A stretch of DNA of 64,000 bases from Patellaria atrata CBS 101060. Lineage: Eukaryota; Ascomycota; Dothideomycetes; Patellariales; Patellariaceae. Below are positions 32,740 through 43,800 of this stretch, piece by piece. Location: NCBI GenBank assembly GCA_010093705.1, contig MU006096.1, positions 739,908 to 803,907 of the forward strand, given 5' to 3'. The first letter of the stretch is position 1; each line of letters begins with the position of its first letter. The notes under the pieces were generated by a model. It was not told where the DNA came from, ran no database searches, and was given only the letters and a program-made list of their open reading frames with translations. The position numbers and the translations under genes were made by a program.

Positions 32740-34657
32740 CTACGTTCTGCAACTTCGCAAGAGGTCTACGACAGCTTTCTGCATTTCTAATGACGCTTCT
32801 AGAACATCCAAAGCTGCTGGTTGCATAGAGAAACACATCTTGGTTGCATTGGTGAATTGTTCACCTACATGATGGACCAATTCATCAACCCGAATTAGAG
32901 ATGACTCCAAATCGACAAGTGAGGGTGGGTATAAGCATATTTTCTTTCCCTCTTTCTGCTTCTCGGATCTCTTCCCAGACGTCTCTTCCTTCATACGTGC
33001 CATGAATATCAATCAGGTCTTTCCATAGAGGTATCTCTAGCAGGACGCAACCAAGGGCATACATATCGAAGCGCTTCTGGAACGATTGACGGTGAGTTCC
33101 TCTTGCTTGGGGGTGCCGATAGAAATCCGTATATGTGGGGGTGTCCAGGAGCTCTGTCATCGCAGCCCCAGCTCCGCTGTCCGGCCTTGCATATTCGTAT
33201 CCTAAGACACCGAAATTTCGGTTCAGGAAAGAGTCTGGTCCATCGCCTCCTTCCCCTAGGAAGATAACGTTCTCCGAGCGGATACCTTTGTGGAGCTACC
33301 TGTTATGGCTCAACCTCAGATGGAAGCTGAAAGGTATATTGCTATATGTACATGAAGCCTAGACTTAAGGAAAGAAAGTGTTAAGACAGCATATGCTGTT
33401 CTGCTAAAGTACAATATGACTAAGCCGCTGGATCATCCAAGGCACTTATACCTATCGGGTCTAACCCGTGATACCACCCTGTAGTATGCAGTTGAAGGAC
33501 AGTTTCAACCAAGCCAAATGCAATCTTCATCCGAATGCTCAATGAAGCAGTTTTTGTCCCCTCGAGCAATTGTTTCAGAGTTTTTCATCTGCGGTCTGTG
33601 GAAGAACGCGCCTCTCATTTCGTCGGGAGGGACTTCAAAATCATAAGCAATACGTGTCTCCTCGCCATGATCGTACCCCTGATACCCTAGACAGAAAACA
33701 TTGAAACGGTTCGTCTTTAATGCTTTGGAGCAAAACGAAAAGATTTTGTACTTGGCTTTCCATCATCTCTCTCCTGGCTTGATCCGCCTTCTTCCATTCA
33801 ATCAACACGACGCGCTTATTGTATTGAGCTATTTCAATTCACTGTCGTCGCAGCACTTGTTGGTTCATTTGCTCGAAGTCTCTTCTTAAGTCGATGGACT
33901 GATGGAATTGACGTATCAAGTTCGAGTACAAGTGCTGATTGTATCTCGTCCTCTCTTTTGTCCACACCGATAATCTGTCGTATTCTCTTTAGACTCGCGG
34001 CAGCAGCAATAGAGCCGTAGCTCCCGGAAATCTCATGCGAGAGAATCTGAGAAATCAGGTTCGCCTCATCTGGCTCATTCGAACGAGAGACGACATCTCT
34101 AAGTAGAGCTGATAGCTGCCTTTGCATCAATTTTTTGTCCGCTGAATCTCACAGATGCTCCAAGTTATCGTTTACTTTAGTCACTTCTATCAAAGAGATA
34201 CTGAGCTCGAGGCTTGCCCGCAGCGGCCCAATATATCTTTTTAACGTTGTCCTTCAGTAAGCCAAAACTTCCGGGCTTGACATGGGTGATCACTTTTCCA
34301 ATCCTCAGCAGTAGTTCGCTAGGTTCCAGTGGTCCCTCTTCGCTATAAGATAGGATATCAAATTTCTGTTTGACATCCTCTACAGATGCTAGAAGCGTCT
34401 CGGGCTACTTGAGGTGGTCCGAGATCAAATGCCAATTCAGTCTCTCGTCGGTAGTAGATTTATGAATTCCAGTTCGTCTACCCCGCTCAATCAGCCGGTA
34501 ATTCTCCCACTGCAACTTCGATATGAATAACTTGGATTCTTGATCCTTGTGCCGTGCTGTCGACAACAACTCATACGCGCCGGCACAATTTTTTAAACGC
34601 TCCGTACGCAATACCGATCAGTCTAATAGACGCGACCGCTAGCTCAAATCCAGACAT
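32740..34657 (-). pseudogene. Broken HeLo-domain / protein kinase gene (fossil)
   Basis: Minus-strand remains of a HeLo (prion-inhibition and propagation) plus kinase-like gene. It opens at 34657 with GFELAVASIRLIGIAYGAF, then a helical HeLo-type region (QWENYRLIERGRRTGI). Further on are RIRQIIGVDKREDEI, and kinase-like parts: a QLHTTGW segment, SENVIFLGEGGDG, then DMYALGCVLLEIPLW with a C-terminal helical tail ending near 32740. The parts lie in several frames and the gene is broken in a number of places. A solo LTR (33301-33473) sits inside the kinase part. Such proteins act in fungal self/non-self recognition and cell death; this copy is almost certainly inactive. Confidence 0.75.
33301..33473 (-). 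repeat. Solo LTR, copy 2 (fossil), inside the HeLo-kinase relic
   Basis: A 173-bp sequence with TGTTATGG at its plus-strand left end and CCCGTGATA at the right, the reverse complement of copy 1. The flanks are CTACC (33296-33300) and CCACC (33474-33478), a 5-bp target duplication with one transition. The host kinase-like sequence resumes directly on both sides, so the insertion point is well defined. No internal element sequence is present. Confidence 0.85.
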
Positions 34658-35385
34658 GGTAAACTTAGGCAATATTCGAATGCTGTATCAGCGGCTGGAA
34701 AGACACTTAGCTGCTACACTGGAGGACGGGGAACATCTGTTCCAAAACAGATCCTATGTCGTTAATCTAGCAAACTGTTGAGTGAAAAGTCGATAACCCA
34801 CACGGAAAGGACAAGTAAAGGCAACAAGGCAACGATATCGTGGGGCCGTCTTTCTGATGGTCGAGGCTATGAAACTTATCCCACTCTATTGATTGCTCTA
34901 CCTGTAGTGCAACGCCGCCAAACACCTACAGTATGTGGCGTAAGCTCCAGGATTGATATTACCTTAGCTATCCCATTAAGTAAATAACGCTCCTTCACTC
35001 TTTGCCACGATATTTCTTACCTTCATTCGAAAAGCCACAATGCAGTCTCCAATCTCAAATGCGTTTTTGAGAAGAACCCTCCACTACTTGAGCAATGATG
35101 CTTTTGGATCCAGATTCAAGGACTCGCATATACCGCTCTCAGATGAGGGTGTCATTGGATAAGGCTTGGAAAAGCTATATAAACATGCTAAGCCCGGGAG
35201 CAGATATGGATCGGAAGTTATCTCGAAATTCCAAGGGCTGCTTCGGAATTCAGACAAACTCCCAACGCGTCGAGCTCGAGTTGAGTTTTCTTCTCGTCCC
35301 AGGACATACGATCCTTCGAAATGTTGTATGCTACAGATACTTTTCAAGAGCACGCCGTCTATAAAGTCCTCTTTATACGCAGAGT
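34658..35385. other. Relic region, unnamed
   Basis: Between two broken genes. On the plus strand a frame from about 35042 to 35428 reads with coding-like composition apart from one stop (parts: FLRRTLHYLSNDAFGS, YKHAKPGSRYGSEVISKF). I do not recognise it, and it overlaps the tail of the rhodopsin-domain gene on the other strand. The rest shows nothing. Confidence 0.3.
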
Positions 35386-35799
35386 TCAGTTTCTCTGCGC
35401 TTCTGGGGTATGATTCCCGTTGAAATCTACGGTAACTTCTTGCGTACAGTTGATTTCCCCCTGCGAAACATCTACCCCCTCTTCGCTCTTCTCAGCCCTC
35501 ACCCAAGCTGACGATTCCACTTCCGCATCTAGCGACGTGTTAGCCGTCATAGCAGACACCATCGATGCCCTGACCTTCCCACCACTACCACCAGCAAAGG
35601 AATGCGACTGCCGGATGGGGTGAGAAGAAGAAGCATAGGAGTACCAGGACCGCGGAGCCGAGGTCGAGCGAATATACTGGGGATCAACTTTGCAAGAAGA
35701 GGGCGCGTTGAGGGCAAGTTCGCGCAGATGATACCTGTTATAACTTCGGTGACGGTGATGGGCCAGAGTATGGCGGATTCATCTGTCATAGTTAGGAGT

Positions 35800-35865
35800 G
35801 ATTGGGTAGAGATGAAGAAGTGATTGGGTAGAGATGAAGAAGTGATTGGGTAGAGATGAAGAAGT
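35800..35865. repeat. 22-bp tandem repeat, three copies
   Basis: Three identical units of GATTGGGTAGAGATGAAGAA plus GT in direct array, inside what appears to be an intron of the rhodopsin-domain gene between the VYLESPDPY and DESAILWPI exons. Perfect identity suggests recent slippage. Confidence 0.85.
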
Positions 35866-36840
35866 GGTCGGGAAGGGAAAGAAGGAAACGTACAGTATGG
35901 ATCCGGTGATTCGAGGTAGACTTCAAAATACCACATCCGCATAATGCCGGCGACGTAGATACTGGATTAGGGGTTAGTTGAACGTCTATGAACATATTGG
36001 TTTTGGCTCACATCGACCCGCAAGCGAAGGTGAGGACGAGGCCGATGCGTTGCTTGGGGGATAATTGCACCTTCCACAGTGTGCGGCAAGGCCACAAGAA
36101 GATCAAAAAATCCGTCAATTTGTTCAGCGCTGCAGTGGTGATGAGCATCACGCGAAGGTTGATGCAGCACTTATTCGTGATTGTACTGTCTCAAAGGGAT
36201 TGCACTGGCCTGCAATATGAAAATTAGCGCACTCCAGTGGAAATGGATAAGGATAACTCCACCTACACGCAAGAGAAAACGGTTGTAAACAAGGTCGATA
36301 TCCCCCAACCGGACAGATAGATGATGGCAACGTAGTTGAAGATCTTGTTCGCGCGTGAGGGGAAGAGACGTAGATAGCCGATGCAGAGGGATATCTTGGT
36401 GAGACTCATTGCGAGTGGAAAGAATACATCCTCTGCTATTGCAGTCTTGCAATCATTGGATTAACGAAATCATAGGGTATCTGTTTAATCGAAATCTACA
36501 TTTGCGTATGGGACTGCCCATTGAAGCTTGACGTCAAAGATGGTACCCGAGTCCATACGTTGTTGCAACGCACCTTAAGACTGCCGACGGAATAGCGCAG
36601 ATCTATTCATGAGGCACAGTTAGTATTCTCACAACATCGTAACTTCATGTATGCGTCTAAAAGGGGCAGACTGCACAGTGTAAAACAAGAGCACCCCAAC
36701 TGTTGCCAGGATGAATAAATCGTCCCAACCCAATGCTCCTTTAATCACTGCACGGGAGTAAAACCGAACAGCCGAAAAGAGACACATAACAACCGTGGTC
36801 GAGATTATCCACGCATTGTTTACATCGACACGAGTCTCAG

Positions 36841-37892
36841 CAGTGATGGCCGTGGATTGGATCTGGACTGGATCGACCCCTGATCCAGATCCAGTCCAGG
36901 TCTTGGCCTCTAATCCAATCCAAATCCAGTCCAAATCCAACAAATCCATGATTTTTTGTATGAGGAATCCGTTCCTCTATTCGATAGGCCCGTTCGAAGT
37001 GTTTGAGTATAGGTGTTCGTCCGTTTTGAGTACCTACTAACACTCAGCTATCCTGGGGCGATCGGGATGATTTTAGAGATTTTATAGATCTAGATTGGCT
37101 CGTACGTAAAGTCCTTCTTGATATCAAGACACAACGTACAGTAGAAATACGAATTCTTATTGACCTCGCTAATAATCTCGTAGCCTTTTGACCATATATG
37201 CGACGTCCTCTTCTTCTTCCGATCTACCATTGTAGCCCCCGAGCCCTTTAAATACCACTTGCTGCGGATCCGTATTCGTTCTGGGGGGAGGTGGGGTGAG
37301 GGATCTCGTCGGAGGACTCTGAGGATTCGATATATTCAGGAAATTGATGGGAAGATTCGCCACCGCTCTCAGCATCACCAGCCGGACCTTCCTCCGGCTC
37401 TCTAGTCGAAGATTCGGCTGTAGCCTGAGTATGCTGAATCTTCGACCCCTTCTGACGACGAGGTCTTTTGGTAGGCCGAAGAGCTTCTGTATCATCCTCT
37501 TGAGTCTCTCTAAGCTTCTTCGATGGCACGGCAGCCCGGGCAGACGAACGAGTAGTAACAAAGCGGTTCATATCAATTAGAGATGAGATAGTTGGTATAC
37601 AATAGATTTAGGAATTTTGAAGATTTGGTTTGGGAGATTTACAGTCAAAACTCAAGCAGAGAGCACCATATGGCTGATGCTCTGGCCTACTTCCCCCATT
37701 ACATTACCCAAAACAACACCTACAACACCATTTTTTTAAAGATATCTACAACTATAATATGGATCTGGATTTCCTGGATTTTTTGAGCATCGAATCCAAA
37801 TCCAATCCACGACTAGTCGAATCCAAATCCACGTCAAATCGCGTTGAAAATCCAGTCCAGATCCACCTGAATCCAATCCACGGCCATCACTG
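36841..37892. mobile_element. Non-autonomous hAT-like DNA transposon with perfect TSD
   Basis: A 1052-bp element. Both ends begin CAGTGATGGCCGTGGATTGG in inverted orientation (22 bp perfect in all), and both carry subterminal arrays of GGATT/AATCC-type motifs (36850-36945 and 37750-37885), typical of fungal hAT elements. The 8-bp duplication AGTCTCAG stands at 36833-36840 and again at 37893-37900 without a mismatch; hAT transposases make 8-bp duplications. Inside, on the minus strand, is an open frame of about 105 codons (37248-37571, starting MNRFVTTRSSARA), polar and low-complexity like the N-terminus of some hAT transposases, but no catalytic or BED-finger region is seen. It is probably an internally deleted copy moved by a transposase elsewhere. 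Confidence 0.88.
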
Positions 37893-37961
37893 AGTCTCAG
37901 AGTTGACATAGTTTGCTTCCGGCCATTTAGGGTTTCTTCTAGCTCCCGCAAATGTCGCCAT

Positions 37962-38738
37962 GTTGTTTAATTGACCGGTGACTGCATTTTGCAGCAAGGT
38001 CGAGATATATAACCGCTATGTCTTAGTATAGTGGACTTCCGAAGAAAGATTTCTGGTCTCAGACGCAGCCGGAGCCGGACAACTAGCCTTCCCTTTAAAA
38101 TCTTTAAGGACAACACCTGGTGAGTCTAGAATCATTATTCCTCGACATCTGAAAGAAACTCGAGGCCAACTATCTAGGATAACGGGTTGGCAAATGGACC
38201 ACTAATAGAAATAATCGAAAGAGAGAGTGTGGGTAATAGGTAGTGGTACAAAGCATTCCACTGCGTCGTCGGGAATAAATAACCGAATATCTTGAGAAGG
38301 TCTTAGGCATTCCGCACGTTGGTTCGGCACCTTCAGCTCTTCCACTCAGTTTCACTATGTACACCGCAGTAAAACAAAGCGCTAAGACTTGCTCCCCTTT
38401 CTCATCATCTCAACATCATCTCCCCTCAGGAAGATTCAAGAAACCGACACAGAGAAAAACAGTTATATACTTTTGTACTTGTTTCAGTCCTAGAGCTAGC
38501 AGAAAATTGAAGTAAGGTGAGACTCGGATACTGCGCCCAGTAATGGGTTTTTGGAAGCGCAAAGAGAAAGATGTCGTGTTCAGATGAGATTACCAAACAG
38601 ATATCAACGAGAGCTCAGCGTAAGGACTTGGATCTAGTTACCATATTCCTAGTTTGTATCATGCAGGTATGCTTATTCATCTAGAAAAGTGTCGAAACGT
38701 ATCATCCACATCACCTTCGCCCTTGTTCTCTTTTATAC
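37962..38738. promoter_or_regulatory. Intergenic upstream of the rhodopsin-domain gene
   Basis: Former promoter of the minus-strand rhodopsin-domain gene on its left part and the 3' region of the N-acetyltransferase gene on its right. No element or gene is recognised. Confidence 0.4.
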
Positions 38739-39820
38739 TCACCCCTCGACCCCCTGTTGCCCCTTTATCTCCCCAATAGTCCCCCTAATCCCCTCCCTCT
38801 CCTTCTCTGTCAGCGTAATCCCAAACCACCTCTCCAGCGCCTCAACTCTCTCCCCCTCCGTCTTACAAGCCATGACCACCTCCGTCCTCCCCCCCAGATT
38901 CCTTTTCACCTCCGGTCCCACAAGCATAACCTTCCCCTTGACCTCGCTCCCCTCTCTCAAAAACCTCACCACCAGCGCCGTCGTGACCTGGATATGCGCA
39001 GTCGTCTTGCTCGTATAAAAATTCATAACCTCGTAGTCGGCGGGCAGGAACTCCAGCTCCGAGAAAGCGTAGAACGAATTCCAAGGCCGCGACTCCTCGT
39101 TGCGGTACTGGTAGATCCAGAGCTTGGTCGCCTCGGTGCGATCTGTCTGCATGGGAATATGGTCGCGAATCAGGCGTACTTGCTGCGGGCCGAGGTTTTG
39201 GGTCACAACGTCCGGGATGAGGGGGAGCGGGTGCGTGGGGCCGTCGCCGCCGAAGGCCACGTCGAGCATCCAGCGTGTGCCGTCGGGGAGGGTGACGAGG
39301 TTGACGATGTGGACCCTGGTGTTTGTTCAGCGGTTGAGAGTCTCTGATAAAGTTTTATTTGTATTTGGATTTGATGGAGGGTCCCGATTCAGGGGTTAGG
39401 GGGCTGAGACGGCGAGAAAATATAGACGCACCACCCGATGTACTCGCCCGCGGGCACACCTTCAACTCTCGACCTGATCCGTACCCCAACGTGCTTGACC
39501 GCGAATCCCAGCCCCTTTAATACGTGGTAGAAGAGGATCCCGCTCTCCATGCAATAGCCTCCACGTCCCCTTTTCGCCTCCACGATTTTCTTGAACAGGT
39601 GCTGCGGATCGATGTCCACGGCATGAGATCCAGAATAATGGATCGAGAGGTTTTCGTACGGGATAGTGCCGATGTGGTGGACATGTAATGCCTTGAGCAG
39701 AGCAAGGTTGAGATGGGATGTCGACTCAGGGGTAGGGGTGAGAGTCGGATGCAGGGATTCGGGTAGAGAGATGTAGGAGAGGTATTCGGAAAGCTGGGCG
39801 GCGTTGTAAGCGGATGCCAT
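38739..39820 (-). CDS. Arylamine N-acetyltransferase
   Basis: Cytosolic NAT-family enzyme that moves an acyl group from acyl-CoA to arylamines, hydroxylamines or hydrazines by a cysteine ping-pong mechanism. Exons 39820-39432 and 39315-38739 (321 aa) join across a 116-base intron (GTGCGT...CACCAG) inside GEYIGW|VHIVNL. The triad is complete: Cys90 in RGRGGYCMESG, His132 in VHIVNLVTL and Asp148 in MLDVAFGG. TIPYENLSIHY (residues 52-62) is the usual substrate-side motif. The C-terminal third is fungal-like, with FNSFYAF-type and EYEVMNF-type parts (seen as WNSFYAFSELEFLPADYEVMNF in two overlapping pieces). Fungal NATs often detoxify plant-derived or pesticide arylamines and some prefer malonyl-CoA; which applies cannot be read here. 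An ATG 24 bases upstream is less likely. Confidence 0.92.
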
Positions 39821-40844
39821 CGTGAGGAATGGGGGGATCAACACTAGGTTTCCAATCTATGGTTTTTGTGTACTTTTATATACATTCATTGTTTGCCGTT
39901 ATGAGTCAATGATTGGTCGGCGTCATCGGTGACCATGAAGGAGTAGTGCGGGTGTTCCTTGCGAGATCGCGTTATGAAGAGCGCCCGGTCCGGTCCGATG
40001 TGGGCCTTCGGGGCCCCCGTAGTGTGGGGTTATTTTAGGCTCACTCCCTAGATCGTGGCTCTAAATGAACATCTTTTCTCTTGGGTCAGGCAATTCCATA
40101 CCCTCAAGTCATTATCTTTCAAGAGGACTAACAAATACTGATAACAAAGCGAGAACGGACAATCTTCGATATTCAACCCGACAATAACCGTATCGAACTC
40201 CTTATCCCGCTGCCTAGTCCCAAGAGCGTGCATTTGGAGGAACGAGCTTTGCAGGAAGTGGTAGTCCAAGGACCGAGACATTTCCGTGAACACGGTACTA
40301 TGAAGCTAATAGTTATCGAAAGCATTGCATTGAATATGAGAGGCGATGATAAGTTGGTGAGACCCTTTGAATTTACTATATACCCCTCCTAGCAGGCTGT
40401 TGAGACTTTGACTTATCTTTAAGCTTGAATATCACGTCTAGGGAATAGTTCAACTATACAATGATCCCTCTGGTATTTTGACAAATATATCTTTAGAACT
40501 ATATTGCCAAGTGATTTACCACTGGAGTATAGTAATGAAGGTCAGTCCTGACAAAGGAGATCCGCATACTCTATTCCTTCAACAAGAAGACAGAAAAGAA
40601 ATCGGAAAAGTATCAACGAGATGACTGTATTCTATTTTCATTGCGCGAATCATATATACATTACACAAATCTCTGGCGAAACGAATTACCAAACTCCGTT
40701 CACTATGCATGATGAGAAGAAAGTGAGAACTTTTAAGGTTTTATATGCATCGCTCAACGCAAGAGAATTTCCTCCTTCCACTTTTCATTACGTTCATATT
40801 TCATTCCCCAGCCCCCGTTATTGATGATCTCCAGCACTGAAATC
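39821..40844. other. Intergenic, no certain gene
   Basis: Between the NAT promoter side and the 3' end of the pyrimidine gene. A minus-strand open frame of 81 codons (40048-40293) has no recognised motif. A GC-rich hairpin with arms GGGCC/GGCCC and loop TTCGG lies at 40002-40016, in the NAT upstream region. Confidence 0.4.
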
Positions 40845-43800
40845 TCAAGGCGCCATAACCAAGGCCAAGAGTGCCATACGACAATACAGTCCATATTGCA
40901 TCTACAACAATTAGTCTATTAGGCCCAATTAAAGCTCTCGGCTAAGATGTTAGAACTTACTTGTCTGAAATACGTCGCCCTGGGATCGAAATCCACCTCC
41001 TCGGCAATCTCCCTATTTCTCGGCAGCGGGTGCATAACAATACAATTCCTCTTCGCCTCCCTCATGACCCTATTGTCCACCACAAAAGCATCCTTTACTT
41101 CATCCCACAGCTTTGGATCCTCAAACCGCTCCTTCTGCATACGGGTAACGTATAGGACGTCGCTCTTGCTGACGATCTCCGAGGTCAGGGATGTGGATTC
41201 GGATACAAGTTGGTTGCGGGATATGAGCGCGTCGCGGACGTGTGAGGGAAGGGAGAGGGATTCGGGGGACACGAGGTTGATGGAAACGTCGTAGTGTTTG
41301 AGCAGTTCACAGAGGGAGTGAACAGTCCTTCCATACCGAAGATCTCCAATGAATGTAATAGTAAGGCCCTTAACGGTTCCTAATTCCTCTCGGATGGTAA
41401 AGAGATCCAAGAACGCTTGAGTAGGATGCTCTCTACTTCCATTTCCAGCGTTAATAATAGGGACGTTAGAGAAGCGGGCTGCGATGTCTGCAGAGTCGTT
41501 GGATGGATGGCGGAGCACAATGGCATCACTGTAGCACCCAAGTGTGCGAACGGTATCGGCGAGACTTTCACCTTTGACAGTTGAGGAGTGCTGCTCGTTG
41601 ACAACTACGACCTGGCCGCCGAGGCGCTTCATGGCCGCGTCGAAGGAGGCGGATGTGCGGGTGGAAGGTTCGAAGAAGAGTGTACAGAGAACGCGGCCTT
41701 TCAGAATGTCGAGGCAGCCTTCACGCTGAGCGCCAATACGCATCTCTTGGGCAACCGTGAAGAGGATATGCAGCTCGGTACGCGTAAACTGGGAGACAGA
41801 GACAATGTGCTTTCGTTTAAAAGGTGAGTTTGCGAGAAGAGAAGAGAGGGAAGGGTCGGTATTCAGAGTCGGCAGTATTCGAGGTTCGAACTGGTCTAAT
41901 TGGCCAGCTGGTGCTGGAACAAACGTCTGGTAATCGACCTTGCCAATCTCGAGGTCGTAGTGTCCGGTCATAGCCTCAATGAGCATCTTCGCGTTCTTGA
42001 CATTCGTGACAAGCGGGATCTGGTAGTCTACAGCCATACGCCTAGTTTTATACCCTCTGCTGATATAATTAGCGGGTCTTCTGTAACGGTTGCTCGACGG
42101 AAGGTTAATATATAGGTCGATAAGGTTGGTGGATAAGTGAGTGGTAAGGGAGTATTCCGGCTTCTGGTCACCATCGTCACCACCTAAGGTTTCGAGAAAT
42201 TTGACTGGGATTCCGTGCTCTTGGATATAATCTGCAGTACCCGCAGTGGCAAACAGGCAGTAGCCTGCTTTGTGAAGGCGCTCTATTGGACCTAACATCT
42301 CTAATTTGTCCTTGAAAGATCCAATAGAGAGTAGAATATTCTTCTTGGGCATCTTAAATCCGGTAGAGAGTAAGGCTTTAAGGTATGCTTCGTACTTCGT
42401 CCTTCCGAAAGATGCGACCTCGCCAGTTGAAGCCATTTCTACACCAAGCACAGGGTCCGCTCCTGATAGTCTAGAGAAAGAGAATTGGGGAACTTTTACT
42501 GCAACATAGTCTTTCGGGATGTTAGTCGCCGGGTATTCGGATACTGGAAGACCAGCCATAGCTCTAGTGGCCATCTCGATAAGATCGACACCCATTACCT
42601 TCGAGACGAATGGGAACGATCGCGATGCGCGGACGTTACACTCAATCACTTTGATATCATTATCCTTCGCAATGAACTGAATGTTGAAGGGGCCTGTTAC
42701 GTTTAGTGCATTTCCGATCTTCCGTGTGGCATCCTCTATCCGGCGTACGGTTTCTGGATCTAGATCTTGAGGGGGAAGAACCAAAGTAGCATCTCCCGAA
42801 TGCACACCAGCATTTTCGACATGTTCAGAGACGAAATGGCCAACCATTGTCCCGGATTTAGCTACGGCATCCATCTCAATCTCTTTGGCGTTCTCAATGT
42901 ACTTCGTGATAACCACGGGATGGTCTTTAGAAACATCTACGGCCTGTTTTAAGTAACTCGCTAGGTCATCCTTGGAATAAACAGTGTTCATGGCTGCGCC
43001 TGAAAGGACGTACGATGGTCGAACAAGAACCGGATAAGAGACCTTCTCGCAAAATTCGGTTGCTTCCTCGAAACTAGTAAGCTCCTTCCATGCAGGCTGG
43101 TCGACTCCAATTCTATCAAGCATACGGGAAAACTTATAACGATTTTCTGCCGTGTCGATCATTTCTGGTGACGTTCCCAGAATCTTAACATTGAGCCGGT
43201 GCAAAGGTAAAGCGATATTGTTAGGCGTCTGGCCTCCCATCGACAGTACAACACCACTTGAGTTTTCAAGTTGATATATGTCCAGTACTGTTTCGAGAGT
43301 GATATTCTCAAAGTAAAGACGGTCTGCCTCATCGTAGTCAGTACTTACAGTCTCGGGGTTATAATTCACCATCACCGTTTTGTAGCCGGCTTCTCGCAGG
43401 GTACGGATCGCCCGCACAGAGCACCAGTCGAATTCTACAGACGAGCCGATGCGGTACACTCCTGAACCTAGCACCATTACACCTCTGTCTTTGAAATCGA
43501 TATCTTGTTCAGAGCCATTATATGTTAGATAAAGGTAATTCGTGAAGGCAGGGAATTCAGCCGCGACGGTATCAATCTGTTTGACAACTGGATGGACGCC
43601 TGCATCAACCCGCAAACGACGAACTGCGAGTTCATTGGAACTCAAAAACTTGGCTAACTGACGATCAGAGAATCCAAACTCCTTCGCTTGTCGGATAAGC
43701 TCCTTAGAAACAGTGTGTGTATTGAACTTTGTCATGAGTTTTCCGAAATCAGACAAACCCTTCAATTTGCTGAGGAACCATTTGTCTATCTTGGTCATTT

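Larger units (their letters stand above)
35386..37961 (-). pseudogene. PTH11-like rhodopsin-domain membrane protein gene split by a hAT element
   Basis: Fungal seven-helix rhodopsin-domain family (PTH11-like integral membrane proteins). The first exon opens at 37961 (MATFAGARRNPKWPEANYVN), is cut after SET by the element at 36841-37892, and resumes with RVDVNNAWIISTTVVMCLF, then GALGWDDLFILATVG, where WDD is the family hallmark. Later exons give CVATTYGLGYH, FPLAMSLTKISLCIGYLRLF, IYLSGWGISTLFTTVF, NKCCINLRVMLITTAALN then LTDFLIFLWPCRTLW, MRMWYFEVYLESPDPY and DESAILWPITVTEVITGIICANLP, with short introns between (one around 36205-36260, one near 35945-36020). The proposed tail ends at 35386. 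Apart from the transposon the helices are well kept, so loss looks recent. Exact exon borders are not all settled. Confidence 0.75.

Noticed and set aside
37169-37571. Independent host gene inside the hAT-like element
   Set aside because: It lies wholly between the terminal repeats, is low-complexity and lacks any host-type domain.
40002-40016. GC hairpin GGGCC-TTCGG-GGCCC as a terminator or operator
   Set aside because: Intrinsic terminators of this kind are not used by fungal nuclear genes and the arms are short; chance is likely.
40048-40293. 81-codon minus-strand frame
   Set aside because: No motif, no splice extension and no paralogue in the window.
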